Source of the DNA: Ettlia oleoabundans
Lineage: Eukaryota > Chlorophyta > Chlorophyceae > Chlamydomonadales
Direction of reading: 5' to 3'
DNA length: 63,204 bases
NCBI GenBank assembly: GCA_019693395.1
Contig: JAAMXP010000670.1
Location: forward strand, 1-63,204
The notes beneath the pieces are model-generated. The model was given only the letters and a program-made list of their open reading frames with translations, was not told the DNA's origin and did no database searches. Shown piece after piece: positions 1-17,369 of the stretch. Position numbers and translations under genes: made by a program. Within the stretch, counting starts at the first letter, position 1, and each line of letters opens with the position of its first letter.

Positions 1-166
1 CAGCTTGCCTGCAGGTTGAGGCTGCATGGTTGCTGTGCCTGGGTGTGCATTGAGCTGTACTGTTTGCAGGGCAAGGGCCGTAGTGAACTGCTGCCTCTCA
101 CACTCGCTCACCCAGGCCACTAACCTTTCTCAAATTCACTCTCGTTGTCCTACCACAACTGAGCAG

Positions 167-256
167 GTGTCCCTGACCACCAGCGACTGGGACGAGTGCT
201 CTGCTTGGCTCACCGCCCTCAAGCGCCTCATCAAGGCGCGGCAGATGATGGGCTGA
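167..256 (+). CDS. 3' terminal exon of an unrecognised protein (partial)
   Basis: A good acceptor (accacaactgagcag) ends at 166. It is followed by an open frame reading VSLTTSDWDECSAWLTALKR, then LIKARQMMG and TGA at 254-256. The peptide looks like a real conserved C-terminus (regular helix pattern, no low complexity), and the exon stops cleanly. The upstream exons lie outside the window; positions 1-166 read as intron. I do not recognise the family. It is convergent with the FtsZ-like gene that ends at 773. Confidence 0.5.
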   Translation: MSLTTSDWDECSAWLTALKRLIKARQMMG

Positions 257-772
257 TAGTGGCAGCACATCAGGAATGCTGAGGTGCGGCAGCTGGCACC
301 ACATCAGCTTGACAGCGCCCCGTCACCCTTCACACCATGTGCAGTGGCAAGGGGCGTTTGCCGTGCACCGTCCAGTCATTCCTGATGCGAAGCGGCTGCT
401 GCCAGGTGGGCAGCGGCATGCTGTGTCCATGCAACGCGCCTTCTGTGGTGAGCTTTGCAGACGTCTCAAGTAGCAGAGTAGTTTTCAACTGGTGCCTGTC
501 ACTGCAGTTGACTCGAGCTTTTGCTTGCTATGCGGTAACCAACACCTGATGTCTCTCGCTTGTTGTAACACCGATAGCACGACGGTAAAACACGGGTAGG
601 ACGACAATAAGTATAATTGGTCAATTACAGTTCTTGAGTGGTGCAGCAAGACACTCATGTTGGCGGGTTTGCCGAGAAGTAACAAAACTGCCGTGCTGTA
701 TGTCTGCCCATTGCGTCATGAGCCACGGCAGTGCTGCACCGCTTCAAGGCCAGCACCTGCATGCCTCGGTTG
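257..772. other. intergenic, convergent 3' flanks
   Basis: No coding exon was found on either strand. The stretch should hold the 3' UTRs of the gene ending at 256 (+) and the FtsZ-like gene ending at 773 (-). Confidence 0.5.
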
Positions 773-3700
773 TTACTGGCCCGCGCTACTGCCGCCCCCA
801 AACTGCTGCTCCGTATCAGCCTCCCAAGCCTCTCCCCGATCCTGCAAGCAGGAAGGCACACAGGGCGGTGCCCAACGAGAAGAGCAAGCATGAGTGTGGC
901 CGCATGGTGCACCTCAGGCTGCGTAGTTGTGCCATCTGGTTCGGCACATGTTGCACAGCTGCTGCAAAGCCATGCCACAAGCAATGTGTCCCCATGCCTG
1001 GCACTATGCGGGACCATCAACCCTGTTCATAGACGCACCCACTGATGATTACGTGTCAGAGACCAAGGTTTAACAAAGGGCTGATAAGGTTACTTGCCTG
1101 CACAAGTATTGCCGTCATTCGCTCCCTCAGGTTCACCCGCCGCTCCCGCTTTGCCCCAGGCAGAAGAGCCGCCAGACCACCAACCTCCTCCACCTCTGCA
1201 AGCAGGCAGGCAAATAGCAGGGGTTAGCACAGGGCATAAGTGGTAGTATACACAGTAAAGCATCACACCTGCACACCATCTTGGTTGGATGCAAATGTAT
1301 GGCAGAGGACCGTTACAAATGTTCTTGATTTTTGCCCTGTCTGTTGCTGCTCCGAGCCATTACCTCACCTTCCCACGGCTCTGCCTCATCCACCTCCCAC
1401 ACAATCAGGTTGCGCTGCCCAAGCGCGTCGCTGCGCCGCTCCTGGCGCCACCGTGCCGCCTGCAGCCAGCCAGTCAGCCAGCCAGACTCTAACTGCCAAG
1501 CACTCAAACCTTAACCAGATAACAACAAGATGCCATGTCACCAACAAACCAATGCATGTGCACAGCTGAGAAAAGATTGGGCAATGCCAGCGTTGGCATA
1601 TGCGGATGTGCGTTTTTGCCTGGCTCACCGCAGGGGGCAGGTCAAGAGACTGGGCTGTGAGCGACTCGAGCAAATGGTCGCCCAGGGTCCTTCTGCCGCT
1701 ATCCTGCGGCTGCTGCTGCTGTCCGCCCCGCTGCTGCTGCTGCTGCTGCTGTTGCTGTGCCTCCGGCGTCACAGCACGAGGCAGCACGCGCCTGTCTGGC
1801 CGATGCACCGGCACCCTCTGCTGCTGCCGCTGCTGCATTCCAACTGCAGCTGCCTGCTGCACAGCCTCCACCTCCATCTGCCCGCCCTGTTGCTGCTGCT
1901 GGTGCACTGTCGCTTTGCCGCCGCCAGCCATGGCCGACAGGAGACCCCAAGAGCTGGCAGGCAGCCGCTGCGACTGGCGGGACTGACGGCGCACCGCAGT
2001 TGGCGTGCCCATGCGGTACTGCTGGGGGCGCCCTGCTGAGCCTGCTGTGCTAGGCCTGACCCTCAGCTGAGGCTGCTGTCCGGGTGCCATGCTCTGCAGT
2101 ACCAGCAGGGTCGCGTCTACCTGAACCAAGCCATCATGTTGCTGTGACTGCAAGCCGCGCTCCTCCTGAACTTCCGCACACAACACAAAGTCGCGACAGC
2201 CGCCAAGGCTGCCTAGGGCACCCGCCGCTGCCTGCGCAGCCATACGCGCTGCGCGGCGATCGCCCTGTGTGCCCTGCATCACAGGCCAATGTGCCTAAAT
2301 CATACCTCAAAGATGTCGCTGCGTGCATCTGTCCGTGCAAGGCAGCATCAGACAATTTCCTATTCCTAACATACCTCCCAAATTTGCTACCCACCTGCTG
2401 CATGGCTGGCGGCATGCTGATGCAGCACAGCACGCCAGCTGCGCTCTCCAAGGCTCCAACCAAGAATGGCGATTCAGCCGCCGCTTGCACCGCCTCTGAA
2501 GCCAGGTGCATGAGCGCCTGCACATGCAGCACACATGGATGCTATGGTGGCCGTTGATACAGCTCAGAGTAACCGCCTGGTCGTGAAGCTGCTGCATGAT
2601 GAAAAGCTATACTGCCCAGAAACAGATGGACAACACCCTGCAGTGATTTCTGTGCGTCCGCTTGCCAGGCCTATCATCCCCGCAAAACGAACCTGCCCTG
2701 CCCCCATGCCCTGCACCGCCGCTCCATCCATGCTGGCCTGGCCTCGCCCAAGCGCCGCCGCAGTTCCCGGTGCTGCCGCCAATAGCTGCTGCAGGGGCGG
2801 CGGCAGCAGGCGCCGGAAGTGACGCAGCTCGCGGCCATGCCACGTCAGCGCACCGCCACTGCACTTGAGCACCTCCTGAGCCTGAATCAGCAGAAAAAGA
2901 GGGGTCAAACGAGCAAGTTTGGGTTTTCATGCACTCGATTATGCAACTTCCTATGTCATCTCTGTGTTCTTGAGTTCTTAGCATAAACATCACTCCAAAA
3001 ATTACCCTGCACCAGCCTGCAGCCACCCGGTGCTACACCCCACCTAACCACAGCACGCGCCTGCACCGCCTCAACAATGCACAGCACAGCGTGCTCCAGT
3101 GCGCTGTCAACAACGCCTGCCGCTTCAGCTGCTGATACCTGCAGTAAAATGCAGCGGCATTGCCTGGTGGCATATAAGAAGTGTTTGGTGGTGGCAGGTC
3201 CCGCCCAGGGCGCACAGCGAGTAGTCACTTGAGATGGACTACAGCTGCATTGATGGAGGCATTGCCCTGCCAGCGAAAACACGCTACCCTCACATACCTG
3301 CACGCCAGCACCAAGGGCCTGCATCAAGTCCTCCTGCTCTACAACCACTGACACATGCGCTGCTGCCCGTACCGCGTGGACCAACTCAGCGGCCTGCAGC
3401 GGGTGACAGCAGGTGATGGAGAGCGGTGCCCTCAGCTGCCAGCAGTGAATGAGGCTGGTGATGGCTGCATGTAGGGTCTTGACAACATGCCCGCTGATGG
3501 TTGGCAAGCATATGCTTGCCAACAGAATACCCAACCAGTGGGCCCATGGGTGTGTGGCAGCAAGCAAGAAAAGGGGCCAGAGGTGGGTTAGGCGCGTGCA
3601 TAAGAGCGTGCCTGCTGTCGCGCGTCTGTGCCCTCCGAGCCGCAAGGTTGGGCCAGTGCCGCCACCACAAAGTGCCCAGCCGCCCTCTGAGCTGCCAAAA

Positions 3701-4468
3701 CCTCCAGGATAGCTGCCGCTTCGGCGGGTGGGCACACTGCCGGCGCCAGGACGAACGCCAGGGCGCCGTCGGTGCCTGCGCTGATGTTGCCACGCCCGCC
3801 GGCATCTGATGCTGCTCTGCCCACAATGCAAGCCAGGACATCAGCTGGCAGCCTGCTGCCAGCTACTATTGCTGGTGTGGCTGATCCTCCATGGCTGCTG
3901 CCAGCCGTTGGCAGAAGCAAGGTGTTGGTCGTGGGAGCTGCTTCCAGGGCTGATTGGCTGCCAGCCAAGCACCACAGCTCTGCCTCTCGCATCTGTAAAG
4001 TGCCAGGCAAACTGGTTGGGTGACATTAGATAGCGGCAACAAACAGAAACTCAGGCCAGGAGAGCACCCTTTAAGGCAAGCATTGCTATTAAACATCCAA
4101 ACAAAGCAACAGAGCTGGTTTTTAAGCATCGGCATGGCACTGACCCGGCCGTGTAGCGCCAGCCTGCTGACAGCGCTGCAACCGCGGCTGCCAACGCCAA
4201 CCACCTTTACTTCCACTTGCGCTACGGGTGAAGACGGCGCATGATCGCTGCCAGGCATGCGCTCTGCAGCTGCAGCTGCAGCTGAAGCCATTGTTTGTCT
4301 GCCACTGCGGCGGCTCCTTGTGTACGGCCCGTCATGGCCCAGCAACCTATCCCAGGGCGGATGCTTGCCGTGCCATTGCTGACAGCAGGGCTGATATCCT
4401 GGCAAACACCGTGCAGCCACTTGTTGAGAATGTGCTGAGCTGATGCAGATGCTGCTGCTTACACCCAT
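773..4468 (-). CDS. FtsZ-like protein lacking GTPase motifs (ARC3-like), about 701 aa
   Basis: Ten exons: 4468-4145, 3992-3612, 3393-3298, 3138-about 3049, 2881-2693, 2517-2395, 2273-1629, 1459-1369, 1195-1098, 841-773. Phase closes throughout. The order of FtsZ landmarks is kept: a T1-like loop GVGSRGCSAVSRL (residues 91-103), the helix before the second half (AAELVHAVRAAAHVSVVVEQ), and AAESPFLVGALESAAGVL, matching FtsZ 'AISSPLLE...GAKGVL'. The T4 GGGTGTG signature is replaced by APAVCPPAEA (about 190-199). The T7 catalytic Asp region is not recognisable. This fits the ARC3-type FtsZ-like regulators of plastid division, but no MORN repeats follow. The C-terminal half is Gln-rich (CAG tract near 1730-1755) and ends EAWEADTEQQFGGGSSAGQ. 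Two introns look GC-AG (donors at 3611 and 1097). The exon 4 donor is uncertain. An upstream exon with a transit peptide cannot be excluded. Confidence 0.75.
1090..1098 (-). other. GC-AG intron donor, FtsZ-like gene intron 9
   Basis: On the minus strand the exon ends ...CTTGTGCAG and the intron begins GCAAGTAAC, a perfect GC-donor consensus. Joining to the acceptor at 843-842 keeps frame into the terminal exon. No GT donor nearby gives the same phase. Confidence 0.6.
3604..3612 (-). other. GC-AG intron donor, FtsZ-like gene intron 2
   Basis: The exon ends GCGCGACAGCAG and the intron begins GCACGC. The acceptor at 3395-3394 restores the FtsZ pattern 'EG..RQQ AAELVHAVR'. There is no GT before the frame closes in the intron. 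Confidence 0.6.
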
Positions 4469-5756
4469 GTCTTAAACATCCACTCCACGTGTCTCTGCTG
4501 CTCGACGGTTGGCGTTGGGGTGGGGGACGCCGCAGCGGCGGGAAGGCTGTAGTGTGTGTGACGCCTGCACTGTGTTCGACGCCAGCACGTGCGCGAGCTG
4601 TTAGCCTGGCGACTCTTGCCTTACGCCCGGCAGACCGACCGAAAGGCACACCACCAGAAATTTGCTGGCGAAGTGATCAACAGTCGGAGGCCGTGAAAAC
4701 CTGCCGACGCTTCCGTCCGTACATGTAACCAAAAACGCTGTATCAAGCAGCCACGATTGGACCTTTCTTGCAACGTTGCCCTTTCGGGGAATCCTCAACG
4801 AACTGTAGCCCTGCAGACACAACTACAATCTGAACCTTCAAAGCGCAAAGGAGTATATTCACCGGTTTTTAATACATATGCTCGGAATTCGCACGCTGCG
4901 CCCATGTTTTGCGTGCTGTGCCAGAGCAGCCTGGCCACCATGCGTGCCGGAAAGCCGCTGGGATGCGCCGGGTGCCCATGGGATTAGATTCTTGCTTTTT
5001 GACCTGACTATCCCCCTTCTATAGGTTCTGCAAGCACAACAAAATGCGCTGCAAAGAGGTAGAGCTGGGTGCTTGTGCAGCCGAGTGGTGGTTGAAAGAT
5101 GCTGGTCAGCGCTGGCGTGGCAAGATGCCGCGCAGCAGGGCAGCGACATTAAGGTGAGATATTTTCCGCTGCTTCTTTTATCCTGTTCAAATGCTGAGAG
5201 TTGTATGTCATATGTTCCACTTTGCCGCTGTTTCACCTGTGACACTGGCAATCCCCAGTCTAGAGACTTGACCTGCACTTGATGCATGCAAGAGGAGCCT
5301 CCTTGCTGCTTGATCCGCTAAAATGCAGAGTGACTATGTATCGTTGGATCCTGATGTAAAACGTGCAAGGGGTCCCAAGTAATGTCGGGAAAGCCTCCCC
5401 AATGGATGGGTAAATTTTGGAAGCAAGTGGACACGTGTTCACAGGACTGACAGGCTCCATGCGTGCAGATTGGCCAAAAGCCATTCCAATCTTGAAAGGG
5501 AGCATGCAACCCAGTCAACGACCTTACCGGCTACTATCAGCATGCAAGCACCCCCCTGCCACTCAGCACTGCGTGATCGCCCGCCAGCTCAGCGCAACTC
5601 GCCTCAGTAATCAGTGTAAACCCCGCTCTCGCCGCGTACTCCCTATCAACAGTCCTTGCCCTCGCATAGGGCGCCGCCTATCTTTGCTGGGGCCAGCCCA
5701 GGGTGTGTGAGAGTTCCGTCGCCATCTTCTGCTCATATTGTAAGCTCCCGGCAAAG
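4469..5756. other. divergent intergenic region with a doubtful Cys-rich ORF
   Basis: This lies between the divergently transcribed FtsZ-like and ALKBH10-like genes and should hold both promoters. A short + strand ORF at 4903-4986 reads MFCVLCQ...LGCAGCPWD with two CxxC pairs. It might join a downstream exon after the acceptor at 5024, giving FCKHNKMRCKEVELG. I could not extend it into a recognisable protein. Confidence 0.35.
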
Positions 5757-11182
<5,426 letters not shown>

Positions 11183-11625
11183 TAATGATTTAAAGCACTT
11201 TCGGGCCCACGCTTGAAAATTCTTCCGCTGGGGCTGCCACTGGGCATCGACTATCAATTGCACAGGAGTACAACGTTGCCCAGCATGCTGTTCTGATGGC
11301 AGCGACAGTATCGTTGTGCATATGCGTTGCTTTGCGTTGCCTTTGCTGGTATACTTACTCAAATGCATCGCATGGACCAGGCACAACTCCAGGTTCCCTG
11401 CATGCAATCTGTCAAGCATTCGTATCCGGTTACTTCTGCGGGCAGTCGAGCGGTCCTAGTCAACGCTTGGACTCAACGGCTTCCAGGCGGCAGTGGAGGT
11501 TGTTGGGTGCTTGCCGTAACTCAAAAACAAGACGACGATGTGCTGTCATTCTGAAGGTACAAAGTCACCATTGAAAAGGTATCTGAGCTGGCCATTCTTG
11601 CCTGCCTGTGTGGCTCGAATGCGCC
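11183..11625. other. intergenic between two + strand genes
   Basis: 3' flank of the ALKBH10-like gene and 5' flank of the F-box gene. No coding exon or RNA gene was recognised. Confidence 0.4.
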
Positions 11626-14600
11626 ATGCTGTGCCGCCATGTCAGCACCGTCCACCGTCCCCCACTTGAATTTGCGATCGGCCTTCTGCACTCGGTCCTA
11701 ATGGAGCTCTCAAGGCGGCCTCGTGCCTATGAGGCACCGGGGGCGTGGGCCTCGCTCCATAGCGACGTCTTGAGCCAGTGCTTTGTGGCTGTGTTGCGGG
11801 AGCCGTCCTTGTCTTCCCTACGAGCGCATGCTTGCATCATGGCGACGTGCAAGGCGTGGCGGGAGCTGGCTCTGCAGGTGGGCAAACAGAGGACGAATGG
11901 GGTTTCGCCGCGGTCGGGCTAGGGGCGGTGTCCAGGCGGACCGGCTACCGCTTCCTATCACTTTAGGGCACAACTAAGGATTATCAATGCATCGGCCCAT
12001 GGTCTCAGGGGCGCATGGCAGCCGCCCAGTCAATCTGCTCCGGTGCCTTTCTGTGGTGGTCGCTGTTTTGAACGCAGATGCCGATAGATGCCGTGTGCCC
12101 TCCTAGCCCTGCCATATTGTGCTGGCTGCGGCGCGTGAGGGTGAGGCGGCTGGAGTTTCAGCACAGTGCGGCGGCGCCGCTCGGCGAGCTTAGCTGCCAG
12201 GGCTTCGCCTCGTCTGAACAGCGCTATCGAGCTGCCATTTCAACTTTGCTGGCCACATTAGACTTCATCAAAAATTCTGCGGCAACCCTGCAGTGAGTGA
12301 TGGCTGCGTCACCTGCCCACCGGCAGCAAAAGAGGCAGCAGTCTGTTCGCATTGCGATGCGATTCTCTCCTTACAGAACATCACAATGCACGGCGGTACA
12401 TGCTGTGCTTGCATACAGGCTTGTTTGACAGCTGATAATGCCCGCAGCATCCAACCTTTTTTCAGCTAAAATTCTGCCATTGGATCGGGTGAATGACGTC
12501 CCCTCTTGTTCATTATTGACGGGCTGCGTGTGCTTCTTCAGGGAGTTGGCTGGGGTTCACCCGCGGGAGGGAATTTTGTACTTGACACCTTTTCAAGCGT
12601 TGGAGCGGTTACGCATGTGTGGTACAGCCAGGTGATTAATCAGGGGCACCACGATTCCCACACCTTCACTCTATGGATGCTGCCTCATGCATGCCCATCT
12701 GCAGCCTTCTAGCCTGCTTCTTCTTGCTGGCAGGCATCCAGGCATCGGCCCTCTTCAGTGTTACAAAGTTATCACATGTTTGATCACCCAATACCAACTC
12801 TTTGCTCTCAAAAGGCGCTGGTGTGCATTAGATTCCTGCGCTCCCATATTGATGCCCGCTGGCCCTTGTTCACGCCCATACCCACTCATGGTTTGCCTCA
12901 TCTCGCTACACCATTGCTGCAGTGAGATCTGCAAACTGAGCATCCTTGAAGGGCTGTCTCGCCTGCATGAAGTGGTAGCCAGCGGATATGGCGAGTATGC
13001 CACGGATGGCCTACCTGCCTCAGTGCGGCGCTTGGATCTGCAGGTGCGCAATGACCGGGGTTGAGTGACCACTTGACTACCATCATAGTGGAGAGACGGC
13101 TGCCTGCTACCTAGTTATCTTATGCTTCAGATGGTCATGTCATTTATGTTCATTCTTTCCTTACTTGTGTCCTCCGTCTGCACCCATGTCTGCAGTGGGC
13201 GGTTTCCACTGCTCACCATTCCACCGTACACTTCCACCTGCCTGAGTCTTGCGCACTAGAAGAGCTTGCCCTTAGTACCCAGCGGCCTGTGTGCCTAACC
13301 GCACCATGCGTAGCACGCTGCGCTGCGCTGAAGCTGACGGCGCGGCGTGCGTACCTTGGGCTGCCGCTACGGCAGGGGGCTCCTTGGGCTGATGTGGATG
13401 AGCTGGCAGCGCGCTTTGCCCAGGTGGGCCCGCTGGGTTGACTGTAACTCGTCTTCCCTATTTGCCGTGCAGTCAGCTGTTGCCAGCTGAAGGGGGGCTG
13501 CATCTCTCTTTGCTGGATGTGTCCTGCCTTTCATCCCACCGCTTTGAGCGCTGCTTCTCATCCCGTCTGCCCCCCTGCTGCCCCCCCGCCTCTTTGCACC
13601 TGCTGCCTGCCTGCGTGTCGTGCAGTTCATGCTGGGCAGCCTGCTGGAGGTGGTAGAGATCACCGCCACCCGCTGCTACGTCTTCCAACCTGTGCATGGT
13701 GGGCCTGTACTGCAGCTTTTTGCATGTTGCCGGTGTATTTAAACAGCAAAACCCTACCCCAGCTGTTCCTTTGGTTCCATGATCCCAATAAATATCGATA
13801 TTTCTCTTTGTTGTTCAATGCCACTTGTTCAAAGCCACAACTTCTCCTACTTCTGCCCAACAGCCTACTGCTTTGCATCGCATGGCAATGCTCGTGCATT
13901 GAGATTCCCTCCGCCATGTTTAGCCGCCCTCCATGCCCAGCCAGGGGCCCTTCCTGCGTCCCATACAATCTCTGTTTGCTGAGGTTTTCAAAAAACTTTG
14001 CTCTGACCTTGCAGAGGTGTTTGATCTGAACACCAATGAGGGCATGGCCGGCATGGCGCAGCAGGAGCAACTGGCCACGGTGCTGCTGGCGCGCCACTTC
14101 CAGTCGTTGCATGTGGAGCAGCGCATGCTGGCGGTGAGCGGCAGCGGTTGGAGACGTATCTATAGTTGCGATCTGCGTTCTGTAGCAGCATATGCCAAAT
14201 GGCAACTATGACCTGGGGTGGCTAGCCTCCGCCCTGGCAGGTTGTGCATTTTTTTGAACTTTTTAGTATAGATCCGGCCAGCAAAGCTCACGTGCCCCTG
14301 TGCCCAATCCGGCCTGCCTCGTCAATGCCGCCTGTCCCGTCCCCTGCCTCTGTTGCCACAGGTCGGTGCCTTCCGCGCATATGTGCGCATCACGCAGCGT
14401 CGTGCTGAGCCCATGGCCTTCTCCTTCCACTCCCAGCTCAACACAGAGCAGGTGGGTATGGATGGTGAACTGCTAACTGACCAATCTGGATCTTGTGGAG
14501 ACCAGACCCCTTTTCACTAACTGCTTCTGTTTCCTTGTGCCTCACTCCTGCTGCACCCCTTTCTGCTGCGGTCCCACCACCACTGCCGCCTGCAGCTCAA

Positions 14601-17369
14601 CTTTCTCCAGCGCCATGCTCTGGCTACCAGCATCAGCTTCGGCCCCGTGTCGTTGTCAGATGCGCTGGCGGTGCTCAACTGCGCCGCCTTTGCAGAGCGC
14701 AACGCTGGCCTGCTGCAGCAGCTACAGCACCTGGAGCTGTCCAGCGGGCTGGATCTTTCTCCCTACTCAGGTGCGTGGGTGCATGAGGTTGAAGGGAGAG
14801 GGAGAGGGGTTAAGAACAGGTTTGTTGTGTGGCTTGGCAGCTCAGTACGACGGACGCAGCCTTGGAAAGGCAGTCTGACGCCCATCTGCAAGGACGGCAT
14901 TCGTTAACTCGCGCCAAGCAGCAACCGTTGTTTGCCTTCTGTCTGTCATCTTCACCTCCGAGCCCCCGTGTTGATGCCCTTGCAGCGCTGCACAGCATTA
15001 ACGGTACGTGGCACAGCGAGCCAGTGGCTCCACTGGGGCCCCTGGAGCTCACCAGCCTGAGGCTAACGCCGCCGCTAGGCGCCCCCCAGACGCGCCGCGC
15101 CTTCCGCAGTCGCTGGCTGTCTGGTGTGCGGCTGCTGGGCAACCTCACGCTTGTGCGCTTTGCCACGGCAGACCTTAGCCAGCTGCGGACCAGCCCTTCT
15201 GCCATCCACATGTCATCCATGATGCCATCAGGTGGTGCCATCGACCCCCACACTCTGCGGCTGCCCCACGGAGGCTTTGGCCCACGGACCTCGATTTCGT
15301 TGCGCATGGCCTATGCACCGCCGCATGCCATCTACGGCGGGGGCGGCGGCATGGCGCTGGCTATGGTCGGTGCGGGGGGCCTTGCTCCAGGCGAGCCATT
15401 GGGGCCTGTCCATATGCAGCCGCAGTTTATGATGCACCCTTTTGGCAACCACTGGGCTCTGCCGCAACCCAACGGAGGGCAGATGGGCCCGGGGGCATTG
15501 GCAGTAGCGCTTCAGCAGCAGGCGGCTGCGCTGGCTGCCCTGGCACAAGATGCTGCAGCAGCAGCGGCGGCACCTGCTGTAGCTGCAGCTGCCGCGTTGC
15601 CGCCCGTGGCAGCGCCACAGGACCAGCAGGCGATGCAGCAGGTGGTACATGAGGTGGCGGCGCAGGCGGCAGAAGCTGAGGCTGTTGCAGCAGCAGCAGA
15701 TGCGATAGCAGCCCATGGCAACGTAGAACCTGTGCAAGGTGGTGTTGCGCAGCATCCAGAAGCGGCACTGCAGGTTCAGCAGCAGGAGCAGCAGGTGCAA
15801 GACGTTGCCGTGAATGCAGAAGATGCCGAGGTGATCAATCTAGTCAGTGATGATGAAGAGGAGCAGCACATTCAGGGTCAGGTGCACCAGGCGGCCGCCG
15901 GCGTGGCAGGTGCAGCTGCCTTGCCTGCTGCAGAGCAACCACCTGGCGACGCTGTGGCCCTGCCGCTGCCTGATGCACCTGCCTTCCCACACCAGCAGCA
16001 GCAGCAGGTGATGGTGGAGCAGCAGGCACCGGCAGTGCAAATGATGCCGGCGCCGCAGCAGGCACCGGTTCCTGCTGCAGTAGATATGGAGATTATTGAT
16101 GATGATGACCAGCCACCGGGCCTGATTGAGGTGGACTTGAGCGAGGATGAGGACGTGGTGATTGCCCCCGGCAGCGACGATGAAGATGCCTTTGCGCCAC
16201 CACCGCCGCAGGTAAGCTTCGGGGTGGCTGTTGCAGCACTGTCATTCAATAGCTTGGTGCATGGTTGTTCCGCGTGGTTGGCATCGCTGTATGTTGCTGT
16301 GGTGTGGCAGTCGGCTGTGCTGCTGGTGAGCTTGTTGGTACGTCGGGAGCCCGCCGTAGAGCCCAGTCCACGGCAACACGGCCCAGTCTGCGCATTCACA
16401 AGGCTCTTCCCAGCCGTTGCCTATTTCGTCTTCAGGGTCTGGGCCCCTGGGTGGTGGTGCAGCCCGCAGTAGAAGAACAGGAGCAGCCCCAGGCCGCAGT
16501 TGCAGCGGAGCACCTGGCTCCGGGCGGCATGGACTTCATGCAGGTGTGTGGTGCAACTTGGTCTGGGTGGCAGTTGTACAAAGCGAAGTTGTTCGGCGGG
16601 CGTTTCTCCTGCGGCTACTGTTCTTACCGTGTTGTTGCTATCGTTTCTTACTTTTGCAAGCCCTGAACCTGCCGGCGTGTAACAGCCACCCCTTGCAAAG
16701 TGGTGAGCCGCATAGCTCATCATTCCACGACCTGCTTCTTTTCGTACACTTGTGTGCTGTTCTAGCTGGACATGCACCTGCCCTCAACCTCCCATGTTGC
16801 AGCCCTGGGCTATGCCCGACGACCGGCTGTCAGATGTGACCATCCGGCACGATGCACTGTTCACTGCTGTGGGCAACCTGACGGTGCATGCGGGCGCCCT
16901 CACTGTGTCCTACCCCGGCAGCGGGCCTGAGCAGCTGCTGCAGCTGCTAACTGGGAGCAGCAGTACTGGTGTGCTGCGCACGCTGCGCCTTACGGGCCGA
17001 ACGCTGCGCTTTGAGCCTGTGCCCTTTACCACCCGCGGTGCCATTGGCGGCGATGATGAGAGAGAGTTGGAGGAGATGGAAGGGCAGGAGGATGAGCAAC
17101 AGCAGCTGCAGCGGCAGCCGGCAAGCGTGTCAGGCACGCCGGGCACAGCACAGCAGGCACATCGTGGGTGCAGCGGCGTTGAGCTGCGTGATTTCATACA
17201 GGCCAGCGAGTGGGCTGCCCTGTGGGAGGTCAGGCTGCAGCGATCTATGTTCAGGAACCAGGAGACGCTGGTGCTGGTGCGTAGGCCACCACCAGAGGCT
17301 GCCGCAGCCGCAAGCCCGGCTCCTGTTGCAGCGGGCACGGCAGAGGGAGCCCCTGCACCCTCCACATGA
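11626..17369 (+). CDS. F-box protein with Leu-rich segments and a SUMO-interaction-motif cluster, about 1087 aa
   Basis: Exons: 11626-11877, 12078-12292, 12542-12631, 12923-13043, 13196-13423, 13626-13698, 14015-14133, 14362-14451, 14596-14770, 14986-16211, 16436-16543, 16803-17369. Phase closes throughout. The N-terminus is F-box-like (WASLHSDVLSQCF...CKAWRELA, residues about 49-80), which suggests an SCF ubiquitin-ligase subunit. Irregular Leu-rich strands follow (LRRVRVRRLEF, ALERLRMCG, SVRRLDLQ). Then comes a long Ala/Gln-rich disordered stretch with four SIM-like motifs (see separate entry) and a C-terminal domain ending WEVRLQRSMFRNQETLVLVR. The start is uncertain (also in-frame ATG at 11701). 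An alternative exon at 13477-13625 was judged intronic. A TGTAA polyadenylation-like signal lies at 17598. Confidence 0.75.
15831..16190 (+). other. cluster of four SUMO-interaction-like motifs
   Basis: Within exon 10 of the F-box gene: VINLVSDDEEE (about residue 737), MEIIDDDD (822), LIEVDLSEDED (834) and DVVIAPGSDDED (844). Each is a short hydrophobic core flanked by Asp/Glu/Ser, the SIM pattern known from SUMO-targeted ligases. SUMO binding is inferred. Confidence 0.6.

Noticed and set aside
1699..2053. Long + strand and alternate-frame ORFs rich in Leu/Cys/Ala over the FtsZ-like exon 7
   Set aside because: They are shadows of the (CAG)n poly-Gln tract on the minus strand.
13477..13625. 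Possible extra exon (LLPAEGGLHLSLLDVSCLSS) in the F-box gene
   Set aside because: It has no donor that keeps frame with the next exon, its 3' part is C/T-rich like an intron end, and skipping it joins FAQ to FMLGSLLEVV in perfect phase.
15228..16399. Minus-strand ORFs opposite the F-box gene exon 10
   Set aside because: Antisense of the Ala/Gln-rich coding exon; no splice structure or family match.
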